Source: Opitutales bacterium
Lineage (GTDB): Bacteria; Verrucomicrobiota; Verrucomicrobiia; Opitutales; Oceanipulchritudinaceae
DNA: 41,774 nt
Direction of reading: 5' to 3'
Assembly: GCA_020831485.1 (NCBI GenBank)
Contig: JAFIGG010000031.1
Coordinates: 1 to 41,774 of the forward strand
The translations under genes and the position numbers were made by a program. Below are positions 20,700-29,268 of this stretch, one piece after another. The notes beneath the pieces were generated by a model. It saw only the letters and a list, made by a program, of their open reading frames with translations. It was not told the origin of the DNA and ran no database searches. Numbering within the stretch: the first letter of the stretch is position 1; each line of letters opens with the position of its first letter.

Positions 20700-21379
20700 G
20701 TGCCGACCCAAAACAAGAACTGCGGGTTTGGTTCCCTGAAATCAGCGAAGAGCAGTGGGAGCGGCTGGATGCCTTCTGTGCCTATTTCCGTGAGTGGAAT
20801 GAACGCATGAATCTCGTTTCCCGAAAGGATATTGATCAGTTTGAGCGACACCACCTCGCGCATGCTCTGGCTTTGACTAAGTTCTATAAGTTTCGCGACC
20901 GCTGCCGGGTCCTCGATGTGGGTTCAGGTGGTGGTTTGCCGGGCCTGCCCCTGGCAATTTGTTTTCCCCGGGTGCAGTTTTACCTCTGCGACTCAATTCA
21001 GAAAAAGATGAAGGCCGTTGCAGACATGATTGAGCGGCTCGGCCTGAAAAATGCAGAAGCCGTTTGCAAACGTGCAGAGACACTGGAGTCCAAATGGGAT
21101 TATGTTACCGGCCGGGCAGTCACCGCTTTACCGCGATTCATCGGTTGGACACGAAAGAATATTCGTGGCGGAGGTCCCGAGGACTTTCCTCATGGAATTC
21201 TCTACTGGAAAGGTTCGCTGTACAAGGAAGAACTCGAGAGTTTAAAGCTGGAGCCGCACCGGGTTATGGATATTCACGACGAAATTGCCGATTCCTATTT
21301 TGAAGAGAAGTATATCATTCATCTGAATACGCACGCGCTGCAGCGCTTGCCGAGTTCTGCTGTTGAACCGATCGGTTGA
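20696..21379 (+). CDS. rsmG: 16S rRNA (guanine527-N7)-methyltransferase RsmG
   Basis: A 227-residue class I SAM-dependent methyltransferase that modifies G527 of 16S rRNA. The N-terminal helix region has FCAYFREWNERMNLVSRKD. The SAM loop is VLDVGSGGGLPGLPLAI, and CDSIQKKMKAV and VTGRAVTALPRF follow, all typical of RsmG. The ATG overlaps the glgE stop by four bases (20696-20699). Linking a ribosome-modification gene to alpha-glucan synthesis is unusual; in many bacteria rsmG sits with mnmG or parAB near the origin, which are absent here. Nothing suggests a loss of function. Confidence 0.93.
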   Translation: MSADPKQELRVWFPEISEEQWERLDAFCAYFREWNERMNLVSRKDIDQFERHHLAHALALTKFYKFRDRCRVLDVGSGGGLPGLPLAICFPRVQFYLCDSIQKKMKAVADMIERLGLKNAEAVCKRAETLESKWDYVTGRAVTALPRFIGWTRKNIRGGGPEDFPHGILYWKGSLYKEELESLKLEPHRVMDIHDEIADSYFEEKYIIHLNTHALQRLPSSAVEPIG

Positions 21380-21390
21380 TTTTTTGATCA

Positions 21391-23082
21391 ATGTCCCGCT
21401 CATTGGCCACCGCAGTCTATTTTGTTCTCACTGCATTTTTTGTGGCTTTTTTGGCCTGGCCGATTTGGCAGGTCTTAAAGGGTGGTTTTTGGGATGCAGA
21501 TGGATTTACCCTGCAGTATATTTTCGAGGTTTTCCGCAATCCGATCTACCTCGAAGGCTTACGCAATGCATTCGGGATAGCATTTTTCTCAACCCTGCTG
21601 TCGGTGCTGATTGCCTTGCCCCTGGCCTTTGTTGTCGATCGTTTTGTCTTCTTTGGCCGCAAATGGCTGATGGCTTTGATCCTTCTGCCGATTATGCTGC
21701 CGCCATTTGTCGGTGCAATTGGGGTGAAACAGATTTTTGGCCAGTATGGAGCCTTCAATAGCGTACTGCAGACTGTGGGGATCCTTGGGTCCGAGCAAAG
21801 TATAGACTGGCTGGGGCGCGGACAATTCTGGGGTGTGGTCGTCGTTACGGCTTTGAGCCTGTACCCGATTCTCTACCTCAATGCGATCGCATCCCTGGCA
21901 AATATCGATCCGGCGATGGAGGAGTCCGCCGAAAATCTGGGTGCGCGCGGTTGGAAAAGGTTTTTTAAAATCACCTTGCCCCTGATGCGCCCGGGATTGT
22001 TCGCCGGATGCACCATCGTGTTTATCTGGTCCTTTACCGAACTGGGGGTGCCCTTGATTTTTGATTATTCGCGGGTCACTTCAGTGCAGATTTTTTATGG
22101 GCTGAAGGATATTGGCGGCAATCCGTTCCCATATGCGCTGGTGACCGTGATGCTTCTGTTCTCGGTGCTGTTCTACGCAGTCGGCAAGGGCCTGTTCGGT
22201 CGACACACCTTCTCGATGCTCGCCAAGGCCAATCACGCACGGGAGCAGCGACCCCTCAGTGGGCTAGGGCAGAGTTTCTGTTTTATATTGTGTGCTGGAG
22301 TAACTCTGCTCGCACTGTTGCCACACCTTGGGGTAATTCTGATCGCGTTTGCCGGCGACTGGTATCAGAGCGTGCTGCCGAACACCTGGACCTTGCGTAA
22401 TTTTGAACTGGCGCTGGGTCACAATCTGACGGTCAGCTCCATTCGCAACAGCTTGATTTATGCCTCATCGGCAACGGCCTTGAATGTATTGATTGGCGTT
22501 TGTATCGCTTTTATCGTGGTGCGCACCCGATTGCCCGGTCGCAATGTGCTGGATACGGTGGCAATGCTTCCTCTCGCTGTTCCAGGTTTGGTGATCGCTT
22601 TCGGTTACCTGGCCATGAGTCAGGAGGGGCGCTTTTTCAGCTTCATCAATGCCGTTGAGAATCCGACAACCCTGCTGATCATTGCTTATGCCGTGCGCAA
22701 GCTTCCCTTTGTCGTAAGGTCGGCGGTTGCCGGTTTGCAAACCAGCAGTGTGGCCTATGAAGAAGCCGCTCAAAATTTGGGTGCCCGGCCGGCCAAAGTC
22801 ATCTGGAAAATAACCCTGCCGCTGATCTTTGCAAATCTGCTGGCCGGCGCTTTGCTGGCCTTTTCTCAGTCGATGCTGGAGGTCTCGGATTCGCTGATTC
22901 TGGCTCAGAAGGCGGAGTATTATCCGATAACCAAAGCCATTTACGAGCTGATGCTCTTCCTCGGCGACGGCCGCTTTATTGCAAGTGCCCTCGGTGTCTG
23001 GGCGATGGCTTTTCTCGCCGTCACGATCATCGGAGCGAGCGCTTTGCTCGGCAAGAAGCTGGGCGCCATTTTCAGGGTTTAA
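21391..23082 (+). CDS. Fused-domain ABC permease, iron(III)/FbpB type
   Basis: A 563-residue inner-membrane protein with about 12 hydrophobic segments and two copies of the permease EAA loop: EESAENLGARGWKRFFKITL near residue 180 and EEAAQNLGARPAKVIWKITL near residue 455. This duplicated layout is typical of the FbpB/SfuB ferric-iron permeases and relatives that move thiamine or organophosphonates. Neither a binding protein nor an ATPase gene is adjacent, so its partners must be encoded elsewhere. It starts 11 bp after rsmG and may continue that transcript. Its stop overlaps the stop of the convergent GH35 gene by 11 bases. The substrate is a family-level inference. Confidence 0.86.
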   Translation: MSRSLATAVYFVLTAFFVAFLAWPIWQVLKGGFWDADGFTLQYIFEVFRNPIYLEGLRNAFGIAFFSTLLSVLIALPLAFVVDRFVFFGRKWLMALILLPIMLPPFVGAIGVKQIFGQYGAFNSVLQTVGILGSEQSIDWLGRGQFWGVVVVTALSLYPILYLNAIASLANIDPAMEESAENLGARGWKRFFKITLPLMRPGLFAGCTIVFIWSFTELGVPLIFDYSRVTSVQIFYGLKDIGGNPFPYALVTVMLLFSVLFYAVGKGLFGRHTFSMLAKANHAREQRPLSGLGQSFCFILCAGVTLLALLPHLGVILIAFAGDWYQSVLPNTWTLRNFELALGHNLTVSSIRNSLIYASSATALNVLIGVCIAFIVVRTRLPGRNVLDTVAMLPLAVPGLVIAFGYLAMSQEGRFFSFINAVENPTTLLIIAYAVRKLPFVVRSAVAGLQTSSVAYEEAAQNLGARPAKVIWKITLPLIFANLLAGALLAFSQSMLEVSDSLILAQKAEYYPITKAIYELMLFLGDGRFIASALGVWAMAFLAVTIIGASALLGKKLGAIFRV

Positions 23083-25471
23083 GGGACAGCTCGTATTCCA
23101 CTTTCGCGCTGATGGAGTGAATTCCGACTGACTCACCTCGGGCATCCATCTGCGGCCATCTGTCGGCCGGTATGTAAATGGGTGCATCTTTGCGCAAGGG
23201 AAGGATTTTCAGAGTGATGCCTTTCTCCAGTAGGTCAGGGTCGAAGCGGCTCAGCCCGATTTCCCAAACGCGGCCAAAGTAAAAGTCGTCGTCGATCAGT
23301 ACATCGGCCAGATAGGCGCGGGCCACATCGCCTGTGTAGTGGATTTGCAGAAACACTTCGCGCACTTCAGAATGATCCAGAATGCTTTGTGCCGAAGGGA
23401 TTCGCAAATGCCAGATCGCTGCGCTGTCGAAGTCGGCGTCGTCCGGTGCGAGTGGAACCCCTTGCGTATCGCGGCGCACAGGAGCCGCAGGAGACTGAGC
23501 TTGCTGAAGCTGCTGCCATTCCAAATCGATCCTTTGGATAGTTGGAGGGCTGGGGACCAAGCGGGTGAATGCGCCCTCGGGGCTTGCGGAAGCCTGCAGC
23601 TGTGCTTTCGGAGTCGGATAGACCGCGCAGGAGAGAAGGGAGGGATCGGTGGATTGCAACCGAAGGGTGTCCCCGTCGAAGATCAGTCCAGCTTCGGAAA
23701 GGAATAGATGCTCTTCACCCCAAATGGAGGCCTTCCATACTTGCCGCGCCTGGTTCGGATTGAGCAGCAGAATCTTTGCCTGTTTGTTGTTCTTTCCCTT
23801 AATCCTGACGACGCTGGGGGCGCTCGAATGCAGACCGCTTTGGAGGTCCAGTAGGGCTTGGTCAGGGTCTGCAAGGGTGCTCGAATCAAATCCAAACTCC
23901 GCTTCGATGCCCGCGATCTCCGCAAAAACGAAGGTCTCGCCGATGCGGCAAACTGGTTGAGCGGTTGCGTAGATCAGGCGGACACCCTCGATGTCCCAGT
24001 TGAAGGGCCAGATGAAGTAGCATTGCTCCGGAATGTTCAGCGGCTTTTGCGGAATCATGAGCGGTTCCGTCTGGCCATTCAGAGTTATCTCAAATTGGAC
24101 GCCTTCGCGCTTCGGAAGCGATTCGATGCGCTGGTAATTGTTAACAAATACAAATCCCTGTTTGCCATCCGACCTTACGCTCCAGCGCAAGGTCTCGCTG
24201 TCGTCAAGGCTTGCGGGTTGCGACTCGGGCAGTGCTGGCGGAAGGCTTGCCAGTTGGTCACCAAAATCCGCTAGAAACAGGTGTTGCATGCGCAGTGTGT
24301 GATAGCTTTCATTGCGCTGGCCATAGGCCCTGAGTGGGGCTTGGAAATCGTAGTTTTTGACCGGCATCTCATTGGGGTAGCCGGTTGCACGCGATTCCTG
24401 GAGAGTAGTCCGTTTTCCAGCCGGATTCATGCCGCCGTGGTACATGTAATACCCTTGCAGGTTGCTGCCGCTGCCGAGTTTGCAAAGGGCCAGAGCGGCG
24501 ATGTCATCAGCTGCAATCGCTGCCCGCCTCCGGTAGCTTACTTGCATGCCGCCGCCGACTTCACAGGTTCCGTAGGGATAGCGTTCAAGCGAGGCCAGGC
24601 TGATTTGACCTTCTGCTGAACTGGCGCCGCCGTTCTGGTGCACCGAGCTGACATCGACGCCGATATTGGTGTCGTCGCGTTCAGCGCTGAAAATATAGTT
24701 TCTGCGGCATTCGCGAGCCCAGCTGTCGGATTGCTCGCTCCAGAACGCATCCGCGTAGCCGCCGAACACCGGGATGACTTCGTCCTGCGGGATACGGGCA
24801 TTCATCCAGCCGGTCATGGTATAGAGTGGGACATCAATACCCGCTTCTATGGCGAGCTTCTTCAATGTGACAATGTGCGACGGGTTATCGGTCAATTCGT
24901 TGTCGAGCTGGGTGCCGATGATAGGGCCACCTTGTTTCCATAAAAGACCGTCCAGTTGCGCCGCGATTTCCGTGTAGAATTTCCGGACCTGACTGAGGTA
25001 GGGCTCGGAGTCACGACGCACATTCTGCGCACCGCATTTTTCCAGCAGCCAATCCGGGTAACCGCCATTGCGCACTTCGCCATGCGCCCAGGGCCCAATG
25101 CGCGGCCAGGCATACAGACCGTGCTTTCCGCAGAGTTCTATGAAGGCCCTCAAGTCGTAGTTGCCGGACCATTCCCATTCATTCTCGATCTCTTCGTGGT
25201 GAATCCAGAAAACATAGGTGGCAACGACATTGACTCCGCCCGCCTTCATCTTGAGCAAGGCCTCTTCCCAGTGGATGTGTGGGTAACGGGTAAAATGGAA
25301 CTCTCCCATGATTGGAAACCAGGGGGCTCCGCCCAGAGTGAGGCAGCGGCTGTTTGCCTGGATTTCGACTCCTTGCGGATTGATTCCGCCAACTTTCAGA
25401 TGTCCCGTCTGGAGAGACAGATTTGGAGAACGCAGGTCAATTTTGGGAATTGGATCAGGGGGTAGTGGCAT
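23072..25471 (-). CDS. GH35-like beta-galactosidase
   Basis: A 799-residue glycoside hydrolase with a family-35-like barrel. GEFHFTRYPHIHWEEALLKM, near residue 56, is the family entry motif, followed by GGVNVVATYVFWIHHEE and GPWAHGEVRNGGYPDWL. The presumed acid/base is Glu192 in GTQLDNELTD, and the presumed nucleophile is Glu304 in GTCEVGGGMQVSY. The C-terminal half looks like beta-sandwich domains. No signal peptide is present, so it probably acts in the cytoplasm on an imported galactoside. I used the ATG at 25471; a TTG at 25507 would add 12 residues. It stands alone, convergent with the ABC permease. The nucleophile assignment and substrate are inferences; the family call is good. Confidence 0.8.
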   Translation of the reverse strand: MPLPPDPIPKIDLRSPNLSLQTGHLKVGGINPQGVEIQANSRCLTLGGAPWFPIMGEFHFTRYPHIHWEEALLKMKAGGVNVVATYVFWIHHEEIENEWEWSGNYDLRAFIELCGKHGLYAWPRIGPWAHGEVRNGGYPDWLLEKCGAQNVRRDSEPYLSQVRKFYTEIAAQLDGLLWKQGGPIIGTQLDNELTDNPSHIVTLKKLAIEAGIDVPLYTMTGWMNARIPQDEVIPVFGGYADAFWSEQSDSWARECRRNYIFSAERDDTNIGVDVSSVHQNGGASSAEGQISLASLERYPYGTCEVGGGMQVSYRRRAAIAADDIAALALCKLGSGSNLQGYYMYHGGMNPAGKRTTLQESRATGYPNEMPVKNYDFQAPLRAYGQRNESYHTLRMQHLFLADFGDQLASLPPALPESQPASLDDSETLRWSVRSDGKQGFVFVNNYQRIESLPKREGVQFEITLNGQTEPLMIPQKPLNIPEQCYFIWPFNWDIEGVRLIYATAQPVCRIGETFVFAEIAGIEAEFGFDSSTLADPDQALLDLQSGLHSSAPSVVRIKGKNNKQAKILLLNPNQARQVWKASIWGEEHLFLSEAGLIFDGDTLRLQSTDPSLLSCAVYPTPKAQLQASASPEGAFTRLVPSPPTIQRIDLEWQQLQQAQSPAAPVRRDTQGVPLAPDDADFDSAAIWHLRIPSAQSILDHSEVREVFLQIHYTGDVARAYLADVLIDDDFYFGRVWEIGLSRFDPDLLEKGITLKILPLRKDAPIYIPADRWPQMDARGESVGIHSISAKVEYELSLKP

Positions 25472-25641
25472 TGTCGGCAGGTAAGATTGTGTTGCTCGGA
25501 GGCTCAATGGATTGATCGAACCACTAGTGTAGCTGATTCTCGACCCGTGGGGAATAGACGATTAACGGGAAAAGCTGGATGATTTTATGAAAAGGGACTG
25601 GGGAATGACTGAATGCGCCCATCCGCCACCCACTGTGACAG

Positions 25642-25669
25642 TTGACTGGCATATGAGACCCTCTAATCG
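25642..25669 (+). promoter_or_regulatory. Weak candidate promoter for the TonB gene
   Basis: TTGACT at 25642-25647 and TAATCG at 25664-25669 are separated by 16 bases. The -35 is good and the -10 poor. It lies in the 263-bp divergent space between the GH35 and TonB genes, which otherwise shows only an AAGGA ribosome site before the TonB start. Confidence 0.25.
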
Positions 25670-25734
25670 AATCAATTCCGCTCGACTTTTTGCAGGATTG
25701 TTGTTACTTTTAATCAAAAATCAAAAGGAAAGCT

Positions 25735-26400
25735 ATGGCTAAAAAAATGCCAGATCCGCGTCAAATACCCCAGCTGAGGCGTGAGTTCCCGGTCTCCATA
25801 GGGACTGGATTGATATTTGCTGCTTTTGTTCTCCTGGCCTTGCCTATCAGTCAGCTGATTGACAGCTTTTGGGATCCGGGCTTGCACCGGGTTGAAATGG
25901 CTGAATTGCGGCCGCCGCCCTTAGTCGAGGAGGTGCCTCCAGCTCCTGAGGAGGATGTTTCAGAGGATATCAAGGAAATCGAAACCCCTCGTCAGCCGCC
26001 GACGCTTGAGCAGATCGCGATGTCATTGCACACCGACCTCAGTGGTTTTGGCCGCTCGGATTTTACAATCCCGGTTTGGAGCATGGGGTCTCAGTTGGAT
26101 GAAATCATCTTCGAGTTGGCCGACCTGACCCGTCAACCGCGTCCTATTTCGCAGGTGGCTCCGGTTTATCCGGTCGAACTGCAGAGGGCGCGAGTAGGAG
26201 GCACAGTGGTTTTGAAGTTTGTTGTCTCAAGCGATGGGACGACGAGCCGGATCTCAGTGGAGAGCTCGGATCATCCAGGCTTTGAACAACCCGCGATTAC
26301 CGCTGTGCGTCGTTGGCGTTTCCATCCGGGAGAGCGCGATGGCAAACCTGTGTCCTGCTGGGTGCGGATTCCTATCCCCTTTTCAGTGGGCGGGCGATGA
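25735..26400 (+). CDS. TonB-family energy transducer
   Basis: A 221-residue periplasm-spanning protein. Residues about 20-42 form one membrane helix (GTGLIFAAFVLLALPI). A proline- and acid-rich spacer follows (RPPPLVEEVPPAPEEDVSED). The C-terminal TonB fold starts near residue 140 with APVYPVELQRARVGGTVVLK and contains AITAVRRWRFHPGERDGKPV, the most conserved segment of the family. It would pass proton-motive energy to outer-membrane receptors. No exbB or exbD gene is adjacent. A strong ribosome site (AAAAGGAAAGC) precedes the ATG, unlike many neighbours. Its 3' end overlaps the end of the convergent AraC gene by 29 bases. Confidence 0.93.
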   Translation: MAKKMPDPRQIPQLRREFPVSIGTGLIFAAFVLLALPISQLIDSFWDPGLHRVEMAELRPPPLVEEVPPAPEEDVSEDIKEIETPRQPPTLEQIAMSLHTDLSGFGRSDFTIPVWSMGSQLDEIIFELADLTRQPRPISQVAPVYPVELQRARVGGTVVLKFVVSSDGTTSRISVESSDHPGFEQPAITAVRRWRFHPGERDGKPVSCWVRIPIPFSVGGR

Positions 26401-27259
26401 GGCGTCTGACCGCTGGAACCCGTTCAATTGGCTGACCACGGCGGAAGCTGCTGGGTGTCTGTCCGCAGCTGGCTTTGAAGAACTTCGAAAAATGAGCTGC
26501 ATCGTGGAAACCGAGTCGCTCGGCTATCTCGTGATCTCTTCGCTCCGGATTCTGTAGCAACTGGCAGGCCTGCTCCACCAGAAAGGCCTGGCGGTAGCGG
26601 TTGGGTGAAATTCCTGCCAGTTTCTGGAAGCGTTTGCGAAAGGCATCCACCGAACAGCCCAGTTGGCGCGCAATTGCCTGCTGCCCGGTGTAGGGCAGCT
26701 CCTGGAGCAGTGCGCAGGCTTGTTGGTGCCAGGCACTCTCGCTATCGTCGATTCTGGGCTGATCTGCAGAAAGAAGGTCTGACAACAGGGTTTGCATGCT
26801 GCAGACCGTTGCCAGCGAATCCATGGATGACAGCCGGATTTCCGGCTTGGAAGGCAGAATATTGGCCATGCGCTGTGCCCAATGCCCAATGGGTTGGGCT
26901 CTCAGCACTGGACGATTGAGCGATACAACGCCGGAGTTCAACCAATGCTTGAACACAGGTCCGTCAAAAAGCAGGTAAACCTCAGACCAGCCCGATGCGT
27001 TGGTTGGGCCGTAACGGTGAGGTTCATCCGGGAAGAGCAGGAGTACGCTTCCAGATCCCACTTTCTGACGGTTTGCCGACTGTGCTTCGAAAAAGCCTTC
27101 TCCAGCCATAATATACACGAGCCCGAAGTGGGGCAGTGTTCTAAAGGTGTTCAAACCGTAGCTCGTTTTGAGGTGGCCACGCCTAAATACAGAGCCTAAA
27201 GGGCAGTCGCCGAAGTTGCGATGGACGACTTCATCGCGAAAGCTTTCCTGCCCGATCAT
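26372..27259 (-). CDS. AraC-family transcriptional regulator
   Basis: A 295-residue regulator. The N-terminal half resembles the AraC cupin-type sensor (FGLVYIMAGEGFFEAQSANR, then VLLLFPDEPHRYGP), which usually binds a sugar or related ligand. The C-terminal 100 residues hold two helix-turn-helix motifs: GQQAIARQLGCSVDAFRKRF and HEIAERLGFHDAAHFSKFFK, followed by CGQTPSSFRR. It is divergent from the SDR-led catabolic operon, with only 72 bp between the starts, so it most likely regulates that operon. It appears to have its own promoter with almost no leader. The residues SAWHQQ between the domains are encoded by a copy of the GTGCCTGGCAC repeat. Its 3' end overlaps the TonB gene by 29 bases. 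Confidence 0.92.
   Translation of the reverse strand: MIGQESFRDEVVHRNFGDCPLGSVFRRGHLKTSYGLNTFRTLPHFGLVYIMAGEGFFEAQSANRQKVGSGSVLLLFPDEPHRYGPTNASGWSEVYLLFDGPVFKHWLNSGVVSLNRPVLRAQPIGHWAQRMANILPSKPEIRLSSMDSLATVCSMQTLLSDLLSADQPRIDDSESAWHQQACALLQELPYTGQQAIARQLGCSVDAFRKRFQKLAGISPNRYRQAFLVEQACQLLQNPERRDHEIAERLGFHDAAHFSKFFKASCGQTPSSFRRGQPIERVPAVRRLIARPLKRG
26725..26737 (+). repeat. GTGCCTGGCAC repeat inside the AraC gene
   Basis: GGTGCCAGGCACT lies in the interdomain linker of the AraC regulator and encodes AWHQ on the minus strand. It is the same element as the cluster at 10311-10398, read in a different frame from other in-gene copies. Confidence 0.65.
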
Positions 27260-27266
27260 ATTCCGA

Positions 27267-27296
27267 AATATACAAGACCTTTCTCCGTTCCGTCAA
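27267..27296 (-). promoter_or_regulatory. Promoter of the AraC gene, near-leaderless
   Basis: On the minus strand TTGACG (27291-27296) and TATATT (27267-27272) are 18 bases apart; each matches the sigma-70 consensus at five of six positions. Only seven bases separate the -10 from the ATG, so transcription should start at or next to the start codon. Confidence 0.65.
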
Positions 27297-27316
27297 TCGC
27301 CTTTAGCGATGCTGTT

Positions 27317-27325
27317 TGCTATAAT
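27317..27325 (+). promoter_or_regulatory. Extended -10 promoter of the catabolic operon
   Basis: TGCTATAAT is a perfect extended -10 element. It ends six bases before the ATG at 27332, placing the expected transcription start at the start codon. No good -35 is present 16-18 bases upstream, which fits an extended -10 promoter or one needing an activator such as the adjacent AraC protein. Confidence 0.65.
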
Positions 27326-27331
27326 CAGGTC

Positions 27332-28126
27332 ATGTTATCGAATCGTTCGGTCTTAGTTACGGGTGCGGCAGGTACTTCTGGCGTAGGATTTGGTGTGGTG
27401 CAGGCGGTGATTGAGGCTGGAGGCCGGCCGATCATAAATGGCCGTAGCGCGGATCGACTGGCCGAGGCTAAGGAGCGGTTTCCATCGGCCGAGACGGTGC
27501 AGGGCGATATTTCGGACGCCGCTCAGGTGGATCGGATATTTGCGGAGGCCGTTGAAAAGGTGGGCCAGGTTGACTTTCTGGTGAACAACGCCGGCATTGG
27601 CCTGCATAAGGCTCCTCATCTCTGCGAGGAGGCGGATTTCGATCGCTTGATCGGAGTGGATTTTCGCGGCGCCTGGTTGATGGCCAGGGCTTGGCTGCGG
27701 CATGTGCTGGGTGATCGGGAGCGGGTCGAAGGCGCGGCGGCGATGGTTAATATATCCTCCATTCACGGTCAGAAAACCATGCCGGGCTACGGGCTCTATG
27801 CGGCGGCCAAGGGTGGTGTGGATGCGCTCACGCGCTCGCTGGCTGTGCATTACGGGCGGCAGGGAATTCGTGTGAACGGCGTTGCGCCGGGTTATGTGCA
27901 TTCCGAACAGAATTACGATTTGATCCGCAATTGGACGGACAACCCCGAAGGCTGGGTCGACGACCTTATTCGCAATCACCAGGCTGTTCCCGAACTGATC
28001 GAACCTATTGATGTCGGCCGCGTGGTCGTTTTCCTCTTGTCCGACAGCGCGCGGGCGATGACCGGACAAACCCTAACTGTGGATGGCGGCAGCACCACGC
28101 TGCTGTATCCCATGAATTTTGTATGA
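27332..28126 (+). CDS. Short-chain dehydrogenase/reductase (SDR)
   Basis: A 264-residue Rossmann-fold NAD(P)-dependent oxidoreductase. The cofactor loop is VLVTGAAGTSGVGFG near residue 6, then NNAGIG. The catalytic residues are Ser in NISSIHG and Tyr/Lys in YGLYAAAKGG, with RVNGVAPGYV after them and DGGSTTLLYPMNFV at the C-terminus. It probably oxidises a hydroxyl of a sugar or sugar acid. The ATG at 27332 is chosen because an extended -10 lies six bases upstream; the longer frame to 27221 would cover the promoter. It is the first gene of the operon, and its stop overlaps the next ATG (28123-28126). The substrate is unknown. Confidence 0.92.
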   Translation: MLSNRSVLVTGAAGTSGVGFGVVQAVIEAGGRPIINGRSADRLAEAKERFPSAETVQGDISDAAQVDRIFAEAVEKVGQVDFLVNNAGIGLHKAPHLCEEADFDRLIGVDFRGAWLMARAWLRHVLGDRERVEGAAAMVNISSIHGQKTMPGYGLYAAAKGGVDALTRSLAVHYGRQGIRVNGVAPGYVHSEQNYDLIRNWTDNPEGWVDDLIRNHQAVPELIEPIDVGRVVVFLLSDSARAMTGQTLTVDGGSTTLLYPMNFV

Positions 28127-29268
28127 AGGCACAGGAAACACGCATTTGCCGCTTTCGTTTGACCGAGGTTGTTGTTCCTGCGCGGGCGAACGCAGTCAAC
28201 CATCCGGACTTGGATCGACCCCTGCACAAGCTGGCGGTCGCCGGACAGGCTGGCTGGAGCATGCAGTTCGATGCCCTGCCGAAGCTCCTGATTGAAATGG
28301 AATTGGACAATGGAGTGATCGGCTTTGGCGAGTGTTACCGCGGTCATTCCTGGGCAACCGTTGAGGCGGTGGCCAAACGTTTGCTGGGGAGCACACTGGC
28401 GGCTATTCCGCTGCAGCAGGTACCCATTGCCCGCTGCCGGGAACACGATGGCCTTGAACTGGCGGTTTGGGATGCGTATGCAAAAACCCACGACCTACGG
28501 CTTTGCGATTTGCTCGGCGGTCCGCTGCGGGACCGGGTGAAGGTGGGAGCCTGGACGGGACATCGCAAGGTGGAAGAGATTCCTGCGATGGCTGCCGAAT
28601 TCGCACGCCAGGGCTTCGATTGTTGGAAGTTCAAGTGCGACTTGGAGGACGACGTGGTTGGCTGGTGTCAGGCAGTGAAGTCCGGCGCTCCCGGGATGTC
28701 TGTCATCCTCGATCCGAATGAACGCTGGGAGCAGAGTCACGAAGCGGCGCGACGTCTGCGTGCCTTGGCCGAAGTAGGAAACCTGCTTTGCCTGGAAGAC
28801 CCGTTACCGCGCTGGATGTTGGCGGAATACCGGGCCTTGCGCCACCTCGGTCTGGGCGCGGTCGCCCTGCACGTATCATTGCCCTATGTGGAACACGGGC
28901 AGCGGGTCCACGACGCTATTCTGGCACTACAGCAGGGGGCCGTCGATGCCTTCAACTTCAATGGCGGCATGGCCGAGTTCGCCCAGCTTGCGGCGATTGC
29001 CCAAGCCGCAAACCTGCCTTGCTGGCACGGGAGTGAGGTGGACCTCGGTATTCTGGAAGCCATGTATGTGCATCAAGCCGCCGCCGCGGCCACCTGCACC
29101 TGGCCCAGCGATATCTTTGGCCGCCTGGTCAGGGAGCATGACCTGCTAAAAGCATCCCTGGCCATCGAAGCTCCTTACGTGCGCCTGCCGGAGGGTCCCG
29201 GCCTGGGCGTCGAATTGGATGCCGCGGCCATTCAACATTATCAAACCCAACTGAAGATTATTGAATGA
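28123..29268 (+). CDS. Enolase-superfamily (mandelate racemase/muconate lactonizing-like) enzyme
   Basis: A 381-residue two-domain protein of the enolase superfamily. The N-terminal capping domain contains LLIEMELDNGVIGFGECY. The barrel has the KxK pair Lys169/Lys171 in CWKFKCD, and metal ligands Asp197 (VILDPNERW) and Glu225 (LCLEDPLPRW). The position where a third acidic ligand is normal reads ALHVSLPYVE, with His250 nearby and no acid in the expected place. The C-terminal segment is CWHGSEVDLGI with His302. Members abstract a proton next to a carboxylate, and many dehydrate sugar acids. It overlaps the SDR and the following fusion gene by ATGA, so a common pathway is likely. The reaction cannot be assigned. 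Confidence 0.88.
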   Translation: MKAQETRICRFRLTEVVVPARANAVNHPDLDRPLHKLAVAGQAGWSMQFDALPKLLIEMELDNGVIGFGECYRGHSWATVEAVAKRLLGSTLAAIPLQQVPIARCREHDGLELAVWDAYAKTHDLRLCDLLGGPLRDRVKVGAWTGHRKVEEIPAMAAEFARQGFDCWKFKCDLEDDVVGWCQAVKSGAPGMSVILDPNERWEQSHEAARRLRALAEVGNLLCLEDPLPRWMLAEYRALRHLGLGAVALHVSLPYVEHGQRVHDAILALQQGAVDAFNFNGGMAEFAQLAAIAQAANLPCWHGSEVDLGILEAMYVHQAAAAATCTWPSDIFGRLVREHDLLKASLAIEAPYVRLPEGPGLGVELDAAAIQHYQTQLKIIE

